NCBI GenBank assembly: GCA_001464865.1
Contig: LNEG01000095.1
Coordinates: 1-55,497 of the forward strand
Length of the DNA stretch: 55,497 bases
From: Burkholderiales bacterium Ga0074133
GTDB taxonomy: Bacteria; Pseudomonadota; Gammaproteobacteria; Burkholderiales; Burkholderiaceae_C
Direction: 5' to 3'
Positions 43,920 through 54,214 of the stretch are shown one piece after another. Under the pieces are notes generated by a model. That model worked only from the letters and a program-made list of their open reading frames with translations, was not told the DNA's origin and did no database searches. A program made the translations under genes and the position numbers. Position 1 is the first letter of the stretch. Each line of letters begins with the position of its first letter.

Positions 43920-44597
43920 ATGTCCGACGCATCGACCGATCCCGAACCCGCCGCTGTGGCTGTCTCCGCGACAGATGGCGTGCCCGCGGCAGGGCGCAAG
44001 CGCCCCAGGCCCGGCGAGCGGCGCGAGCAGATACTGCAGGCGCTCGCTGCCATGCTGGAGCAGCCGGGCGCAGAGCGCATCACCACCGCGGCACTGGCCG
44101 CGCGTCTTTCGGTGAGCGAGGCAGCCCTGTACCGCCACTTTGCGAGCAAGGCCCAGATGTTCGAAGGCCTCATCGACTTCATTGAGCACACGGTTTTTTC
44201 ACTCGTGCAGCAGATCACCGGGCGCGACGTGCCGGACCCGACCGTGCCCCGTCCGGCCGAAGAGGGCGCCCGCGAAGCTGCCCGCATCGTGGCGCTGGTG
44301 CTGCAGTTTGGCGAACGCAACCCCGGCATGGTGCGCGTGATGGTGGGCGACGCGCTGGTGTTCGAGCATGAGCGGCTGCAGCAGCGCATGAACCAGTTCT
44401 TTGACCGCATCGAGTCCACGTTGCGCCAGTCCCTGCGATCTGTGACGGCACAGTCCGGTACGCCCACCGTGGATGCCCAGGTGGCTGCCAGCGTGCTCAC
44501 GTCGTTTGCGGTGGGACGGTTGCAGCGCTACGCCCGTTCGGGGTTTCGGCGGCTGCCCACCGAGCACCTCGAGGCAAGCCTGGCGCGCCTCCTGTAG
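43920..44597 (+). CDS. slmA: Nucleoid occlusion factor SlmA
   Basis: A 225-residue TetR-fold DNA-binding protein that blocks FtsZ assembly over the nucleoid. Its RREQILQALAAMLEQPGAER and SVSEAALYRHFASKAQMFEG segments closely follow E. coli SlmA, as does GERNPGMVRVMVGDALVFEH. A 25-residue Pro/Ala-rich N-terminal extension precedes the domain. Proximity to argB is the arrangement I recall for betaproteobacteria. No SlmA binding site was searched for. Confidence 0.9.
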   Translation: MSDASTDPEPAAVAVSATDGVPAAGRKRPRPGERREQILQALAAMLEQPGAERITTAALAARLSVSEAALYRHFASKAQMFEGLIDFIEHTVFSLVQQITGRDVPDPTVPRPAEEGAREAARIVALVLQFGERNPGMVRVMVGDALVFEHERLQQRMNQFFDRIESTLRQSLRSVTAQSGTPTVDAQVAASVLTSFAVGRLQRYARSGFRRLPTEHLEASLARLL

Positions 44598-44711
44598 GGG
44601 TGGTGGGCGCGGTTGCCGCCGCGTCCGTCCTGGCATGCCCGGGCCCTGTACGCACGGTTGCAAGGCTGCAACGTAACCCTTGGGTGGGGCTCCCTATTTT
44701 TTGAATGGGTT

Positions 44712-44740
44712 TTGGCCGCGGCGCGAATCTGTTGCAGAAT
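44712..44740 (+). promoter_or_regulatory. Putative sigma-70 promoter of the fatty-acid regulator gene
   Basis: TTGGCC (44712-44717) and CAGAAT (44735-44740) are 17 bases apart, a fair -35/-10 pair. The palindromic operator starts two bases downstream, so bound repressor would cover the transcription start. Confidence 0.5.
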
Positions 44741-44742
44741 AG

Positions 44743-44756
44743 AACGAACGTTCGTT
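44743..44756. promoter_or_regulatory. Perfect palindromic operator, probably for the adjacent TetR
   Basis: AACGAACGTTCGTT is a 14-base perfect palindrome just after the candidate -10 and 13 bases before the regulator's ATG. TetR repressors commonly bind such sites and repress themselves; this one likely controls the beta-oxidation cluster too. Confidence 0.75.
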
Positions 44757-44769
44757 TTTATTTGTGCAC

Positions 44770-45510
44770 ATGCCCGCTTCCTCCGAATCCATGGTCACCC
44801 GCATCCCCCGATCCCGCAGCGGAACCGGCCGGGCCCTGCAAAAGGGCCAGCAGACCAAGGCCGCCATCGTCGAGGCGGCACTGGGACTGGCCACGCACAT
44901 CGGGCTGGAGGGGTTGTCCATTGGTGCGCTCGCTGATGTGACCGGGATGAGCAAGTCTGGCGTGTTCGCCCATTTTGGCTCCCGTGAAGAGCTCCAGATT
45001 TCGGTCATCCGCGAATATCACACGCGCTTCGAGCAGGAAGTCTTCTACCCCGCTATGTCCGCCGCGCGGGGCCTGCCGCGCCTGCATGCGCTGTTTGACA
45101 ACTGGATGAAGCGCACCTCCATCGAAATCGATTCCGGCTGCATCTACATCAGCGGCGCTGTCGAATTTGACGACCGCACCGGCCCGGTGCGCGATGCGCT
45201 GGCCAGCTCGGTCATGACCTGGCATGGCGCCATGCGCCGCGCCATCGAACAGTGCAAGGAACTCGGTGAGCTGCAGACCAATGTGGACGCAGAACAGATG
45301 CTGTTCGAGATCCACGGCCTGATCCTGGCCCTGCACTACGAAGCCCGTTTCCTGCGCAACCCCGGCTCGCTGTCGCGCGCCGTGACCGGCTTTCACAACA
45401 TCCTGTCGCGCTACGGCGCGCCTGCGATGGCTGCCCCCGCACCTGTCGCCCGAGCCGCTGCGGCCGGGCGCCGCAAAGTTTCCACCCAAACCACCACGTC
45501 CAAGGAGTAA
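44770..45510 (+). CDS. TetR-family regulator of the beta-oxidation cluster
   Basis: A 246-residue regulator. The helix-turn-helix is at about 27-70 (KAAIVEAALGLATHIGLEGL, MSKSGVFAHFGSREEL). A GTG at 44764 is in frame two codons upstream; the ATG at 44770 is listed. The C-terminal domain has FEQEVFYPAMSAARGLPRLH and a basic/Ala-rich tail. A 14-base palindrome overlaps its promoter, and the acyl-CoA dehydrogenase starts four bases after its stop, so it probably senses an acyl-CoA and controls the genes downstream. Confidence 0.87.
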   Translation: MPASSESMVTRIPRSRSGTGRALQKGQQTKAAIVEAALGLATHIGLEGLSIGALADVTGMSKSGVFAHFGSREELQISVIREYHTRFEQEVFYPAMSAARGLPRLHALFDNWMKRTSIEIDSGCIYISGAVEFDDRTGPVRDALASSVMTWHGAMRRAIEQCKELGELQTNVDAEQMLFEIHGLILALHYEARFLRNPGSLSRAVTGFHNILSRYGAPAMAAPAPVARAAAAGRRKVSTQTTTSKE

Positions 45511-45514
45511 ACCC

Positions 45515-47311
<1,797 letters not shown>

Positions 47312-47359
47312 TCCGGCTCCCTGGATGCAGATTTCAAGCCTTTTCGCCCTGGAGTCCCC

Positions 47360-47794
47360 ATGTTGAAATCCATAGCAGCTATTATTTTTGTAGCATCTTC
47401 GGTGCCTGCGCTCGCTCAGATGACCCCCGAGGGACTGTGGCGCAACGTGGACGACAAGACGGGCGAGGCCAAGGCTGAAATCCGCATCCGCGACACCGGC
47501 GGCACGCTCAGCGGCGCGCTGGAAAAGCGTCTGTCCAAGGATGCCAAGCCCGATGAGGTCTGCAACGAATGCACGGATGACCGCAAGGGCAAGCCCATCC
47601 TCGGCCTGGAGATCATCCGCGGCGCCCGGAAGGCCGAAGGCAAGGACGTGTGGGAGAGCGGCAAGATTCTCGACCCCGAGAACGGCCGCAACTACACCCT
47701 GCGCATGACCCCCATCGAGGGCGGCAAGAAGCTGGAAGTGCGCGGCTCCATCGGCCCGTTTGGCCGCACGCAGACGTGGGTTCGCATCCAGTAG
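47360..47794 (+). CDS. DUF2147 exported protein
   Basis: A 144-residue protein with a signal peptide (MLKSIAAIIFVASSVPALAQ, cleaved after ALA). The mature part starts MTPEGLWRNVDDKTGEAKAE and matches the DUF2147 small beta-barrel family, of unknown function. GGAG at 47351-47354 is its ribosome binding site. Its signal-peptide codons include 19 bases (47375-47393) almost identical to a non-coding stretch at 55263-55281, part of a dispersed repeat. It lies within the fatty-acid operon but has no known role there. Confidence 0.85.
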   Translation: MLKSIAAIIFVASSVPALAQMTPEGLWRNVDDKTGEAKAEIRIRDTGGTLSGALEKRLSKDAKPDEVCNECTDDRKGKPILGLEIIRGARKAEGKDVWESGKILDPENGRNYTLRMTPIEGGKKLEVRGSIGPFGRTQTWVRIQ

Positions 47795-47835
47795 GCGCGC
47801 CCATCTCTGTCCATCCGTCCCTCCATTCACCCACC

Positions 47836-47906
47836 CGCTCGCCCTGAGCTTGTCCAAGGGCCCGGCACCCCCCTCGCCAAGGCTTCGACAAGCTCAGCCC
47901 GAACGG
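47836..47906. repeat. Inverted pair of REP-like repeats
   Basis: CGCTCGCCCTGAGCTTGTCC (47836-47855) faces CTTCGACAAGCTCAGCCCGA (47883-47902), forming a long imperfect stem. The right half is the same repeat as at 573-598. The pair lies between two co-directional genes and ends 19 bases before the ATG of the next, so it may modulate mRNA processing. Confidence 0.75.
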
Positions 47907-47925
47907 ATTGAACCTACAAAAATCC

Positions 47926-50328
47926 ATGTCCAGATTCCAAGTCAAGAAAGTCGCCGTGCTCGGCGCAGGCGTGATGGGCGCGCAGATTGCTGCGCACCTG
48001 GTCAACGTCAAGGTGCCTGTGGTGCTGTTCGACCTGCCCGCCAAGGAAGGCCCGAAGAACGGCATCGTCACCAAGGCCGTCGAAGGCCTCAAGAAGCTCA
48101 AGCCATCGCCCCTGGGCGTGGCCGACGACGCCGCACTGATCCAGCAGGCCAACTACGAAGAGCACATGCACCTGCTCAAGGAATGCGACCTCGTGATCGA
48201 GGCGATTGCCGAGCGCATGGACTGGAAGCTGGACCTGTACACCAAGATCGCTCCCCATGTGGCCAAGCACGCCATCCTGGCGTCCAACACTTCGGGGTTG
48301 TCGATCACCAAGCTCTCGGAAGTGCTGCCCGAGAGCATCAAGCCGCGCTTTTGCGGCATCCACTTCTTCAACCCACCCCGCTACATGACGCTGGTGGAGC
48401 TGATCAACACGCCCACCACCCAGCCTGAAGTGCTGGACCAGCTGGAAGCCTTTGTGACCAGCGGCCTGGGCAAGGGCGTGGTGCGCGCGCACGACACGCC
48501 CAACTTCATCGCCAACCGTGTCGGCATCGCCGGCATGCTGGCCACCATGAAGGAAGTCGAGAACTTCGGCCTGACCTATGACGTGGTGGACGACCTCACC
48601 GGCAAGAAGCTGGGCCGTGCATCGAGCGGTACCTTCCGCACCGCCGATGTGGTGGGCCTCGACACCATGGCCCACGTCATCAAGACGCTGCAGGACAACC
48701 TGAGCCTGGAGACCGACCCGTTCTACGAAAGTTTTGGCACACCCGCTGTGCTGAAAAAGCTGCTGGAGCTGGGCAACCTGGGCCAGAAGACCAAGGCCGG
48801 TTTCTTCAAGAAGGTCGGCCGTGATGTGATGCGTTTCGAGCTGGACAGCGAAGAGTACGTGCCCGCTGGCCAGAAGGCCGACGAGGTGTACGGCCGCATG
48901 CTCAAGAAGCCCGCTGCCGAGCGCCTGCGCCTGCTGCGCAACGCCGAAGGCGCCCCGGGCCAGTTCCTGTGGGCCATCCTGCGCAACAGTTTCCACTACG
49001 CCGCCGTGCACCTGGGCACCATTGCCGACAACGCCCGTGACGTGGACCAGGCCATGCGCTGGGGCTTTGGCATGAAGCAGGGCCCCTTCGAGCTGTGGCA
49101 GGAAGCGGGCTGGCTGGAAGTGGCGAAGATGATCCAGGAAGACATCGACGCGGGCAAGGCACTGTGCAAGGCGCCGCTGCCCGACTGGGTGTTCAAGGGC
49201 CCCGTGGCCGACGCCGGTGGTGTGCACACCGCGCAAGGGTCGTGGAGTGCATCGCAAAGCAAGTTTGTGCCCCGCCGCCAGCTGCCTGTGTACGAGCGCC
49301 AGATCTTCCCCGAGCCGCTGCTGGGCGAGACCAGCCTGCCTGACTGGCGCACCGCCGGTACGACCATTGCCGAGTCCAAGGCTCTGCGCACCTGGACGTT
49401 AGATGGCCAGGTGCTGATTGCCAGCATCAAGAACAAGATGCACGCCATCAGCCCCGAGGTGATGGAAGCGCTGATGGAGGCCTTGGAGCTGGCCGAGGCC
49501 GAGTACCAGGGCATGGTCATCTGGTCCGGCGACGCGCCTTTCAGCGTGGGTGCGGACCTGGAAGCCACGATGCCCGCCTTCATGGTCGGCGGCGCCCCTG
49601 CGGTCGAAAGCATCGAGCAGGAGCTGCAAAACCTGATGCTGCGCATCCGATATGCCCAGGTGCCCGTCGTCGCTGCCATCCACGGTATGGCGCTGGGCGG
49701 TGGCTGCGAGTTGGCGGTTTACTCCGCCAAGCGCGTGGCCCACATGGAAAGCTACATCGGCCTGGTGGAAGTGGGCGTGGGTCTGGTGCCCGGCGCAGGC
49801 GGCCTGACCTACATCGCCCGCCGCGCGGCCGAGAACATGGCGGCTTCTACCGGCAAGGACGTGTTGCCCTTCCTGACCGAAGGCTTCACCGCTGCCGCGA
49901 TGGCCAAGGTGGGGACCAGCGCGATCGAATCGCGCAAGCTCGGTTTTCTGCTGGACAGCGACATCATCGTGCCCCACAAGGACGAGCTGCTGTTCGTGGC
50001 CATCAACGAAGCCAAGTCGATGGCGACAAGCGGCTGGCGCGCGCCCCACAAGCGCCTGTTCCCCGTGGCGGGCCGCAGCGGTCTGGCCACCATCAAGGCA
50101 CAGCTGGTGAACATGCGCGACGGCGGCTTCATCAGCGCGTATGACTTCAAGATCGGCGCGATGATTGCCGAGGTGGTGTGTGGCGGTGATGTGGACGCGG
50201 GCGCCCTGGTGAGCGAGGAATACTTGCTCACGCTGGAGCGCAAGGTGTTCTGCCACCTGATTGCCCAGCCCAAGACGCACGAGCGCATCCTGGGCATGCT
50301 CTCGACCGGCAAGCCTGTTCGCAACTGA
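47926..50328 (+). CDS. 3-hydroxyacyl-CoA dehydrogenase / enoyl-CoA hydratase fusion
   Basis: An 800-residue bifunctional beta-oxidation enzyme. The dehydrogenase comes first (VAVLGAGVMGAQIAAHLV at about 7-25; IKPRFCGIHFFNPPRYM), followed by its C-terminal domains, with the hydratase-like domain last (about 490-680, MALGGGCELAVYSAKRVAH). This order is reversed relative to E. coli FadB and resembles Bacillus FadN. The ATG at 47926 lacks a Shine-Dalgarno and lies right after a repeat palindrome. It acts with the acyl-CoA dehydrogenase and the thiolase nearby. Confidence 0.94.
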   Translation: MSRFQVKKVAVLGAGVMGAQIAAHLVNVKVPVVLFDLPAKEGPKNGIVTKAVEGLKKLKPSPLGVADDAALIQQANYEEHMHLLKECDLVIEAIAERMDWKLDLYTKIAPHVAKHAILASNTSGLSITKLSEVLPESIKPRFCGIHFFNPPRYMTLVELINTPTTQPEVLDQLEAFVTSGLGKGVVRAHDTPNFIANRVGIAGMLATMKEVENFGLTYDVVDDLTGKKLGRASSGTFRTADVVGLDTMAHVIKTLQDNLSLETDPFYESFGTPAVLKKLLELGNLGQKTKAGFFKKVGRDVMRFELDSEEYVPAGQKADEVYGRMLKKPAAERLRLLRNAEGAPGQFLWAILRNSFHYAAVHLGTIADNARDVDQAMRWGFGMKQGPFELWQEAGWLEVAKMIQEDIDAGKALCKAPLPDWVFKGPVADAGGVHTAQGSWSASQSKFVPRRQLPVYERQIFPEPLLGETSLPDWRTAGTTIAESKALRTWTLDGQVLIASIKNKMHAISPEVMEALMEALELAEAEYQGMVIWSGDAPFSVGADLEATMPAFMVGGAPAVESIEQELQNLMLRIRYAQVPVVAAIHGMALGGGCELAVYSAKRVAHMESYIGLVEVGVGLVPGAGGLTYIARRAAENMAASTGKDVLPFLTEGFTAAAMAKVGTSAIESRKLGFLLDSDIIVPHKDELLFVAINEAKSMATSGWRAPHKRLFPVAGRSGLATIKAQLVNMRDGGFISAYDFKIGAMIAEVVCGGDVDAGALVSEEYLLTLERKVFCHLIAQPKTHERILGMLSTGKPVRN

Positions 50329-50339
50329 CCGGCATCGCC

Positions 50340-50849
50340 ATGACGAGCCAGGCCCCCAACAAACTCCAGCGCTCGCTGATGCGCCTGGACGAAGCCCCCG
50401 CCTTCATGCGTGGCTTTGTGCAGAACATCATCCTGCGCCGGGCTGTGCCCTTCACCGGCACGGCCGGGGTGCGGTTCGTGTCGCTCACGCCCGAGCGTGT
50501 CGAGGTGCACCTGTCCAACCAGCCCCGCGTGCAAAACCACATCGGTGGAGTGCATGCCTCGGCCATGAATCTGCTGGCCGAAACGGCCACCGGCATGGTC
50601 GTGGGCATGAACGTGCGCGATGACTGCATCCCGCTGGCCAAGGAGCTGACCATGGCGTTCAGGAAGCGGGCCACGGGCGGCCTGAAGGCCGTGGCCACGC
50701 TGAGCGCAGAGCAACGCGCGGCCATGCAGGCCAGCGACAAGGGCGAGGTTCAGGTCCAGGTCACCGTGACCGACGAAGCCGGCATCGAGCCGGTCGAATG
50801 TGCATTTACGTGGGCCTGGGTTCCATCCAGCCGCCCCGCCAAGAATTGA
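50340..50849 (+). CDS. DUF4442 hotdog-fold protein (probable thioesterase)
   Basis: A 169-residue protein of the hotdog superfamily. GGVHASAMNLLAETATGMVV is the central helix region and LAKELTMAFRKRATGGLKAV the strand after it. DUF4442 proteins are related to acyl-CoA thioesterases and may clear acyl-CoA. The gene lies 11 bases after the fusion enzyme and 15 before the thiolase, clearly within the operon. Confidence 0.8.
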   Translation: MTSQAPNKLQRSLMRLDEAPAFMRGFVQNIILRRAVPFTGTAGVRFVSLTPERVEVHLSNQPRVQNHIGGVHASAMNLLAETATGMVVGMNVRDDCIPLAKELTMAFRKRATGGLKAVATLSAEQRAAMQASDKGEVQVQVTVTDEAGIEPVECAFTWAWVPSSRPAKN

Positions 50850-50864
50850 AGGAGTTTCACCACC

Positions 50865-52064
50865 ATGGCTCAAAAACAAGTCCAGGACGCCTACATCGTT
50901 GCCGCCACGCGCACGCCCATCGGGCGCTCGGGCCGCGGCTATTTCAAGAACACCCGGCCTGACGACCTGCTGGTCGCTGCCATCAAGAGCGCCATGCTGC
51001 AGGTGCCCACGCTGGACCCGAAGGCGATCGAAGACGCCATCATCGGCTGCTCGTTCCCCGAGGGCGAGCAGGGCATGAACATGGCACGCATCGCCGTGGG
51101 CCTGGCGTTCAACCACCCCGTGGGCGGCGTCACCGTGAACCGCTTTTGCGCATCGGGCATCACCGCGCTGCAGATGGCAGCCGACCGCATCCGCGTGGGC
51201 GAGGCCGACGTGCTGATCGCCGGCGGTGCCGAATCGATGAGCCTGGTGCCCATGGGCGGCAATAAGCCATCGTTTAACGCCGAGGTGTTTGCGCGCGATG
51301 AAGACGTGGGCATCGCCTACGGCATGGGCCTGACGGCCGAGAAGGTGGCCCAGCAGTGGAAGATCAGCCGCGAAATGCAGGACGCCTTCGCGCTCGAATC
51401 CCACCTGCGTGCCATCAAGGCGCAGAAGGCCGGCGAGTTCACCGACGAAATCACGCCCTTCGAGGTGGTGGACCGTTCGCCCAACCTCGCTACCGGCGAA
51501 GTGGTGGAAAAGCGCCGCACCGTGAGCCTGGACGAAGGCCCGCGCCCCGACACGTCGCTCGAAGGCCTGGCCAAGCTCCGGCCCGTGTTTGCGGCACGCG
51601 GCAGCGTCACGGCCGGTAACAGCTCGCAGACCAGCGATGGCGCGGGCGCCCTCATCGTCGCCAGCGAAAAGGCTGTCAAGCAGTTTGGCCTGACGCCGCT
51701 GGCGCGCTTCGTGAGCTACGCCGCACGCGGTGTGCCGCCCGAGATCATGGGCATTGGCCCCATCGAGGCCATCCCTGCAGCCCTGCGGTATGCGGGCTTG
51801 AAGAGCGATGACATTGGCTGGTATGAGCTGAACGAAGCGTTTGCGGCGCAGTCGCTGGCGGTGATCAACACGCTGGGGCTGAACCCTGCGAATGTGAACC
51901 CGATGGGTGGCGCGATTGCGTTGGGGCATCCGCTGGGTGCTACGGGCGCGATCCGGGCGGCGACGGTGGTGCATGCGCTGCGTCGGCACAAGCTGAAGTA
52001 CGGGATGGTCACGATGTGTGTGGGAACAGGCCAAGGCGCCGCCGGCATCATCGAAGCTCTCTGA
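50865..52064 (+). CDS. fadA: Acetyl-CoA C-acyltransferase (thiolase)
   Basis: A 399-residue thiolase for the final step of beta-oxidation. Catalytic residues are C95 in NRFCASGITALQM, H355 in GGAIALGHPLGATG, and C385 in CVGTGQGAAG. AAGGAG at 50849-50854 precedes the ATG. It follows the hydratase/dehydrogenase gene as in fadNA-type operons. An imperfect palindromic repeat lies just after it. Confidence 0.95.
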   Translation: MAQKQVQDAYIVAATRTPIGRSGRGYFKNTRPDDLLVAAIKSAMLQVPTLDPKAIEDAIIGCSFPEGEQGMNMARIAVGLAFNHPVGGVTVNRFCASGITALQMAADRIRVGEADVLIAGGAESMSLVPMGGNKPSFNAEVFARDEDVGIAYGMGLTAEKVAQQWKISREMQDAFALESHLRAIKAQKAGEFTDEITPFEVVDRSPNLATGEVVEKRRTVSLDEGPRPDTSLEGLAKLRPVFAARGSVTAGNSSQTSDGAGALIVASEKAVKQFGLTPLARFVSYAARGVPPEIMGIGPIEAIPAALRYAGLKSDDIGWYELNEAFAAQSLAVINTLGLNPANVNPMGGAIALGHPLGATGAIRAATVVHALRRHKLKYGMVTMCVGTGQGAAGIIEAL

Positions 52065-52093
52065 TTGGCTACTGCGCGGGTCATCTGCGTCGT

Positions 52094-52165
52094 TGGGCGG
52101 TGCTCGGAATCCTCACGTACAGGAAGTACGTTCCGGTTCCTGTGCTCCGTCCGCCTAGCAGCTGA
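52094..52165. repeat. Imperfect palindromic repeat after the thiolase gene
   Basis: A long, imperfect inverted repeat centred on CGTAC-AGGAA-GTACG (52116-52130), with flanks GGGCGGTGCTCGGAATCC and GGTTCCTGTGCTCCGTCCGC partly complementary. It resembles dispersed palindromes of this family of genomes and could end the thiolase transcript, although a T-run is missing. Confidence 0.6.
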
Positions 52166-52275
52166 TCCGCTCGCTACGCCCTTGAGGGCGGGGTGTGAAG
52201 GCAGGGGGAGTGCACTGCCTGTTTTTGTTTTCCATTCAAGCTGGCGCAGACCGGTTTCGACAAAAGGAGACAGAC

Positions 52276-53169
52276 ATGGACAAGCAAACCCTGCAGGTAG
52301 CCAACGGTGGCGTGTCGTTGGCACTTCGTGTCTATGAACCCCAGGGCGCGCCACGCGCCAGTGTTGTCATCGGCGGCGCGATGGGGGTGCGGCAGTCTTT
52401 CTACGAGGCCTTTGCGCTGTGGCTGGCGCAGCAGGGGTTTCGCGTCACCACGTTTGACTACCGGGGCCATGGCGATTCGCTGCAGGGCGCCATGCGCGAT
52501 GTAAAGGCCGATCTGTTTGACTGGGCCGCCGATTACGAAGCGGTGATCTCTGCGGCCAAGGCAGCGCTGCCGTCGCAGCCCCTGTACCTGCTGGGGCACA
52601 GCCTGGGCGCGCAGCTGCCGGGGCTGCTCAAGAATCCCGGGCAGGTGGCAGGCCTGCTCAGCGTGGCCGCAGGCAGTGGCTACTGGCGCGACAACGCACC
52701 GCAGCTCAAGCGCATCGTTCCGTATTTCTGGTGGGTGCTGGTGCCGCTGGCCACGCGGCTGTGCGGGTACTTTCCGGGGCGGGCGCTGAAGAAGGTGGGC
52801 GACCTGCCTGCGGGCGTGATCCTGCAGTGGCGCCGTTGGTGCCTCGATCCCGCCTACAGCGTGGGTGCCGAAGGGGCGGGCGTGGCAAGAAGCTACGGGG
52901 CGGTGCGGTTTCCGGTGCTGGCCCTGTCCATGGCCGATGACGAGCTGATGACGCTGCGCGGCACGCACAATCTGGTCAACCTGTATGCCAATGCCGAGCG
53001 CCGGGTGGAGAGCATCACTCCAGCCGATGTGCAGGTGCGGCGTATCGGGCACTTCGGGTTTTTTCGCGACCAGTTCCGCCAGAGCCTGTGGCCGCGTGCG
53101 GCGGCAGCGCTGGCAAGCCTGGGGGCCGCGGCGGCGACGGTGGTGCCAGTCACCGGTACGACGGCCTGA
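52276..53169 (+). CDS. Alpha/beta hydrolase
   Basis: A 297-residue hydrolase with nucleophile S109 in LLGHSLGAQLPG, an oxyanion-side motif VVIGGAMGVRQSFYEAFALW, and a late His in VRRIGHFGFFRDQF. There is no signal peptide. AAGGAGA at 52263-52269 supports the ATG at 52276. It may cleave an ester or thioester linked to the surrounding fatty-acid pathway; substrate unknown. Confidence 0.87.
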   Translation: MDKQTLQVANGGVSLALRVYEPQGAPRASVVIGGAMGVRQSFYEAFALWLAQQGFRVTTFDYRGHGDSLQGAMRDVKADLFDWAADYEAVISAAKAALPSQPLYLLGHSLGAQLPGLLKNPGQVAGLLSVAAGSGYWRDNAPQLKRIVPYFWWVLVPLATRLCGYFPGRALKKVGDLPAGVILQWRRWCLDPAYSVGAEGAGVARSYGAVRFPVLALSMADDELMTLRGTHNLVNLYANAERRVESITPADVQVRRIGHFGFFRDQFRQSLWPRAAAALASLGAAAATVVPVTGTTA

Positions 53170-53197
53170 CTTGCGCTTTGGCGGCACACTTGGCGCA

Positions 53198-54124
53198 ATG
53201 AACCGTTCTTCCGATTCCGCCAACTCCGGCCGTTCCCCCTTGCCCTCTGACACTTCTCCTTCCTCTTTCGCTTCTTCGCCTGTGGACCCGCACCCGACCT
53301 CTCTGCACGCGCTGGACGAAGCCGTCCAGCTGACTGCGCTTCCCGACGCGCCCGGCCAGTACGGCGGGAAGACGCATGCGGGCTACTGGAACATGGTGGG
53401 CCCTTTTGGCGGCGTCACGGCCGCCACGTTGTTGCGCGCGGTGCTGGACCACCCCGACCTGCTCGGCGAGCCCCTGTCGCTTACCGTCAACTATGCGGGC
53501 GCCGTGGCCGCCGGACCTTTTAGCGTGCAGGCCACGCCGGTGCGCACCAACCGCTCCACGCAGCACTGGACGTTATCAATCCTGCAGGCCGATGCCGACG
53601 GCGCCCCGGTGGTGACCACCACCGCCACGGCCGTGACGGCAGTGCGCCGCGAAACCTGGAGCGTGGGTGACGTGCCCATGCCTGCCGTGCCTGCTCCCGG
53701 CGAGCAGCCAGCCATGCCGCGTGGCGTGGGCGTGGAGTGGCTCGACCGCTACGAAATGCGCCCTGTGGCCGGCGCCATCCCCCGCCAGTGGGACGGCACG
53801 GGTGACCACAGCCTCACGCAACTCTGGATGCGCGATGCGCCCCCGCGTCCGCTGGACTTCTGCGCACTGGCCGCACTGGCCGATGTGTTCTTCCCTCGTG
53901 TATGGCTGCGCCGCGCCCAGCGCGTGCCGGCCGGTACGGTGTCGATCACGGTGTACTTTCATGCCAGCAGCGCACAGCTGCAGGCCACCGGCACCGGCTA
54001 CCTGCTGGGCCAGGCCCGCGGGCAGGAGTTCCGCAACGGGTTTTTCGACCAGAGCGCGCAGCTTTGGAACGAAGCGGGCACCATGCTGGCGACCAGCCAC
54101 CAGATCGTCTATTACAAGGAATGA
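53198..54124 (+). CDS. Acyl-CoA thioesterase-like protein (double hotdog)
   Basis: A 308-residue protein. After a Ser/Pro-rich N terminus of about 35 residues come two hotdog repeats: about 50-145 (GYWNMVGPFGGVTAATLLRA) and 200-305 (DFCALAALADVFFPRVWL, VSITVYFHASSAQLQATGTG). It resembles the TesB-like thioesterase superfamily, which hydrolyses acyl-CoA. The ATG at 53198 has no strong ribosome binding site. Its position between a hydrolase and a hydratase suggests a role in acyl-CoA turnover. Confidence 0.82.
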   Translation: MNRSSDSANSGRSPLPSDTSPSSFASSPVDPHPTSLHALDEAVQLTALPDAPGQYGGKTHAGYWNMVGPFGGVTAATLLRAVLDHPDLLGEPLSLTVNYAGAVAAGPFSVQATPVRTNRSTQHWTLSILQADADGAPVVTTTATAVTAVRRETWSVGDVPMPAVPAPGEQPAMPRGVGVEWLDRYEMRPVAGAIPRQWDGTGDHSLTQLWMRDAPPRPLDFCALAALADVFFPRVWLRRAQRVPAGTVSITVYFHASSAQLQATGTGYLLGQARGQEFRNGFFDQSAQLWNEAGTMLATSHQIVYYKE

Positions 54125-54214
54125 GTGGCGGTCGGCGGCCCGCTCTTGCGGCTGCGACTGTCGCTTTTCCATCACCTCCCCTTCGCGAACCTTCATCTTT
54201 ACCCACTGACCACC

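Noticed and set aside
49809-52034. A 741-codon minus-strand open frame opposite the fusion enzyme and thiolase
   Set aside because: Spans two real genes and their gap on the other strand and has no recognisable domain.
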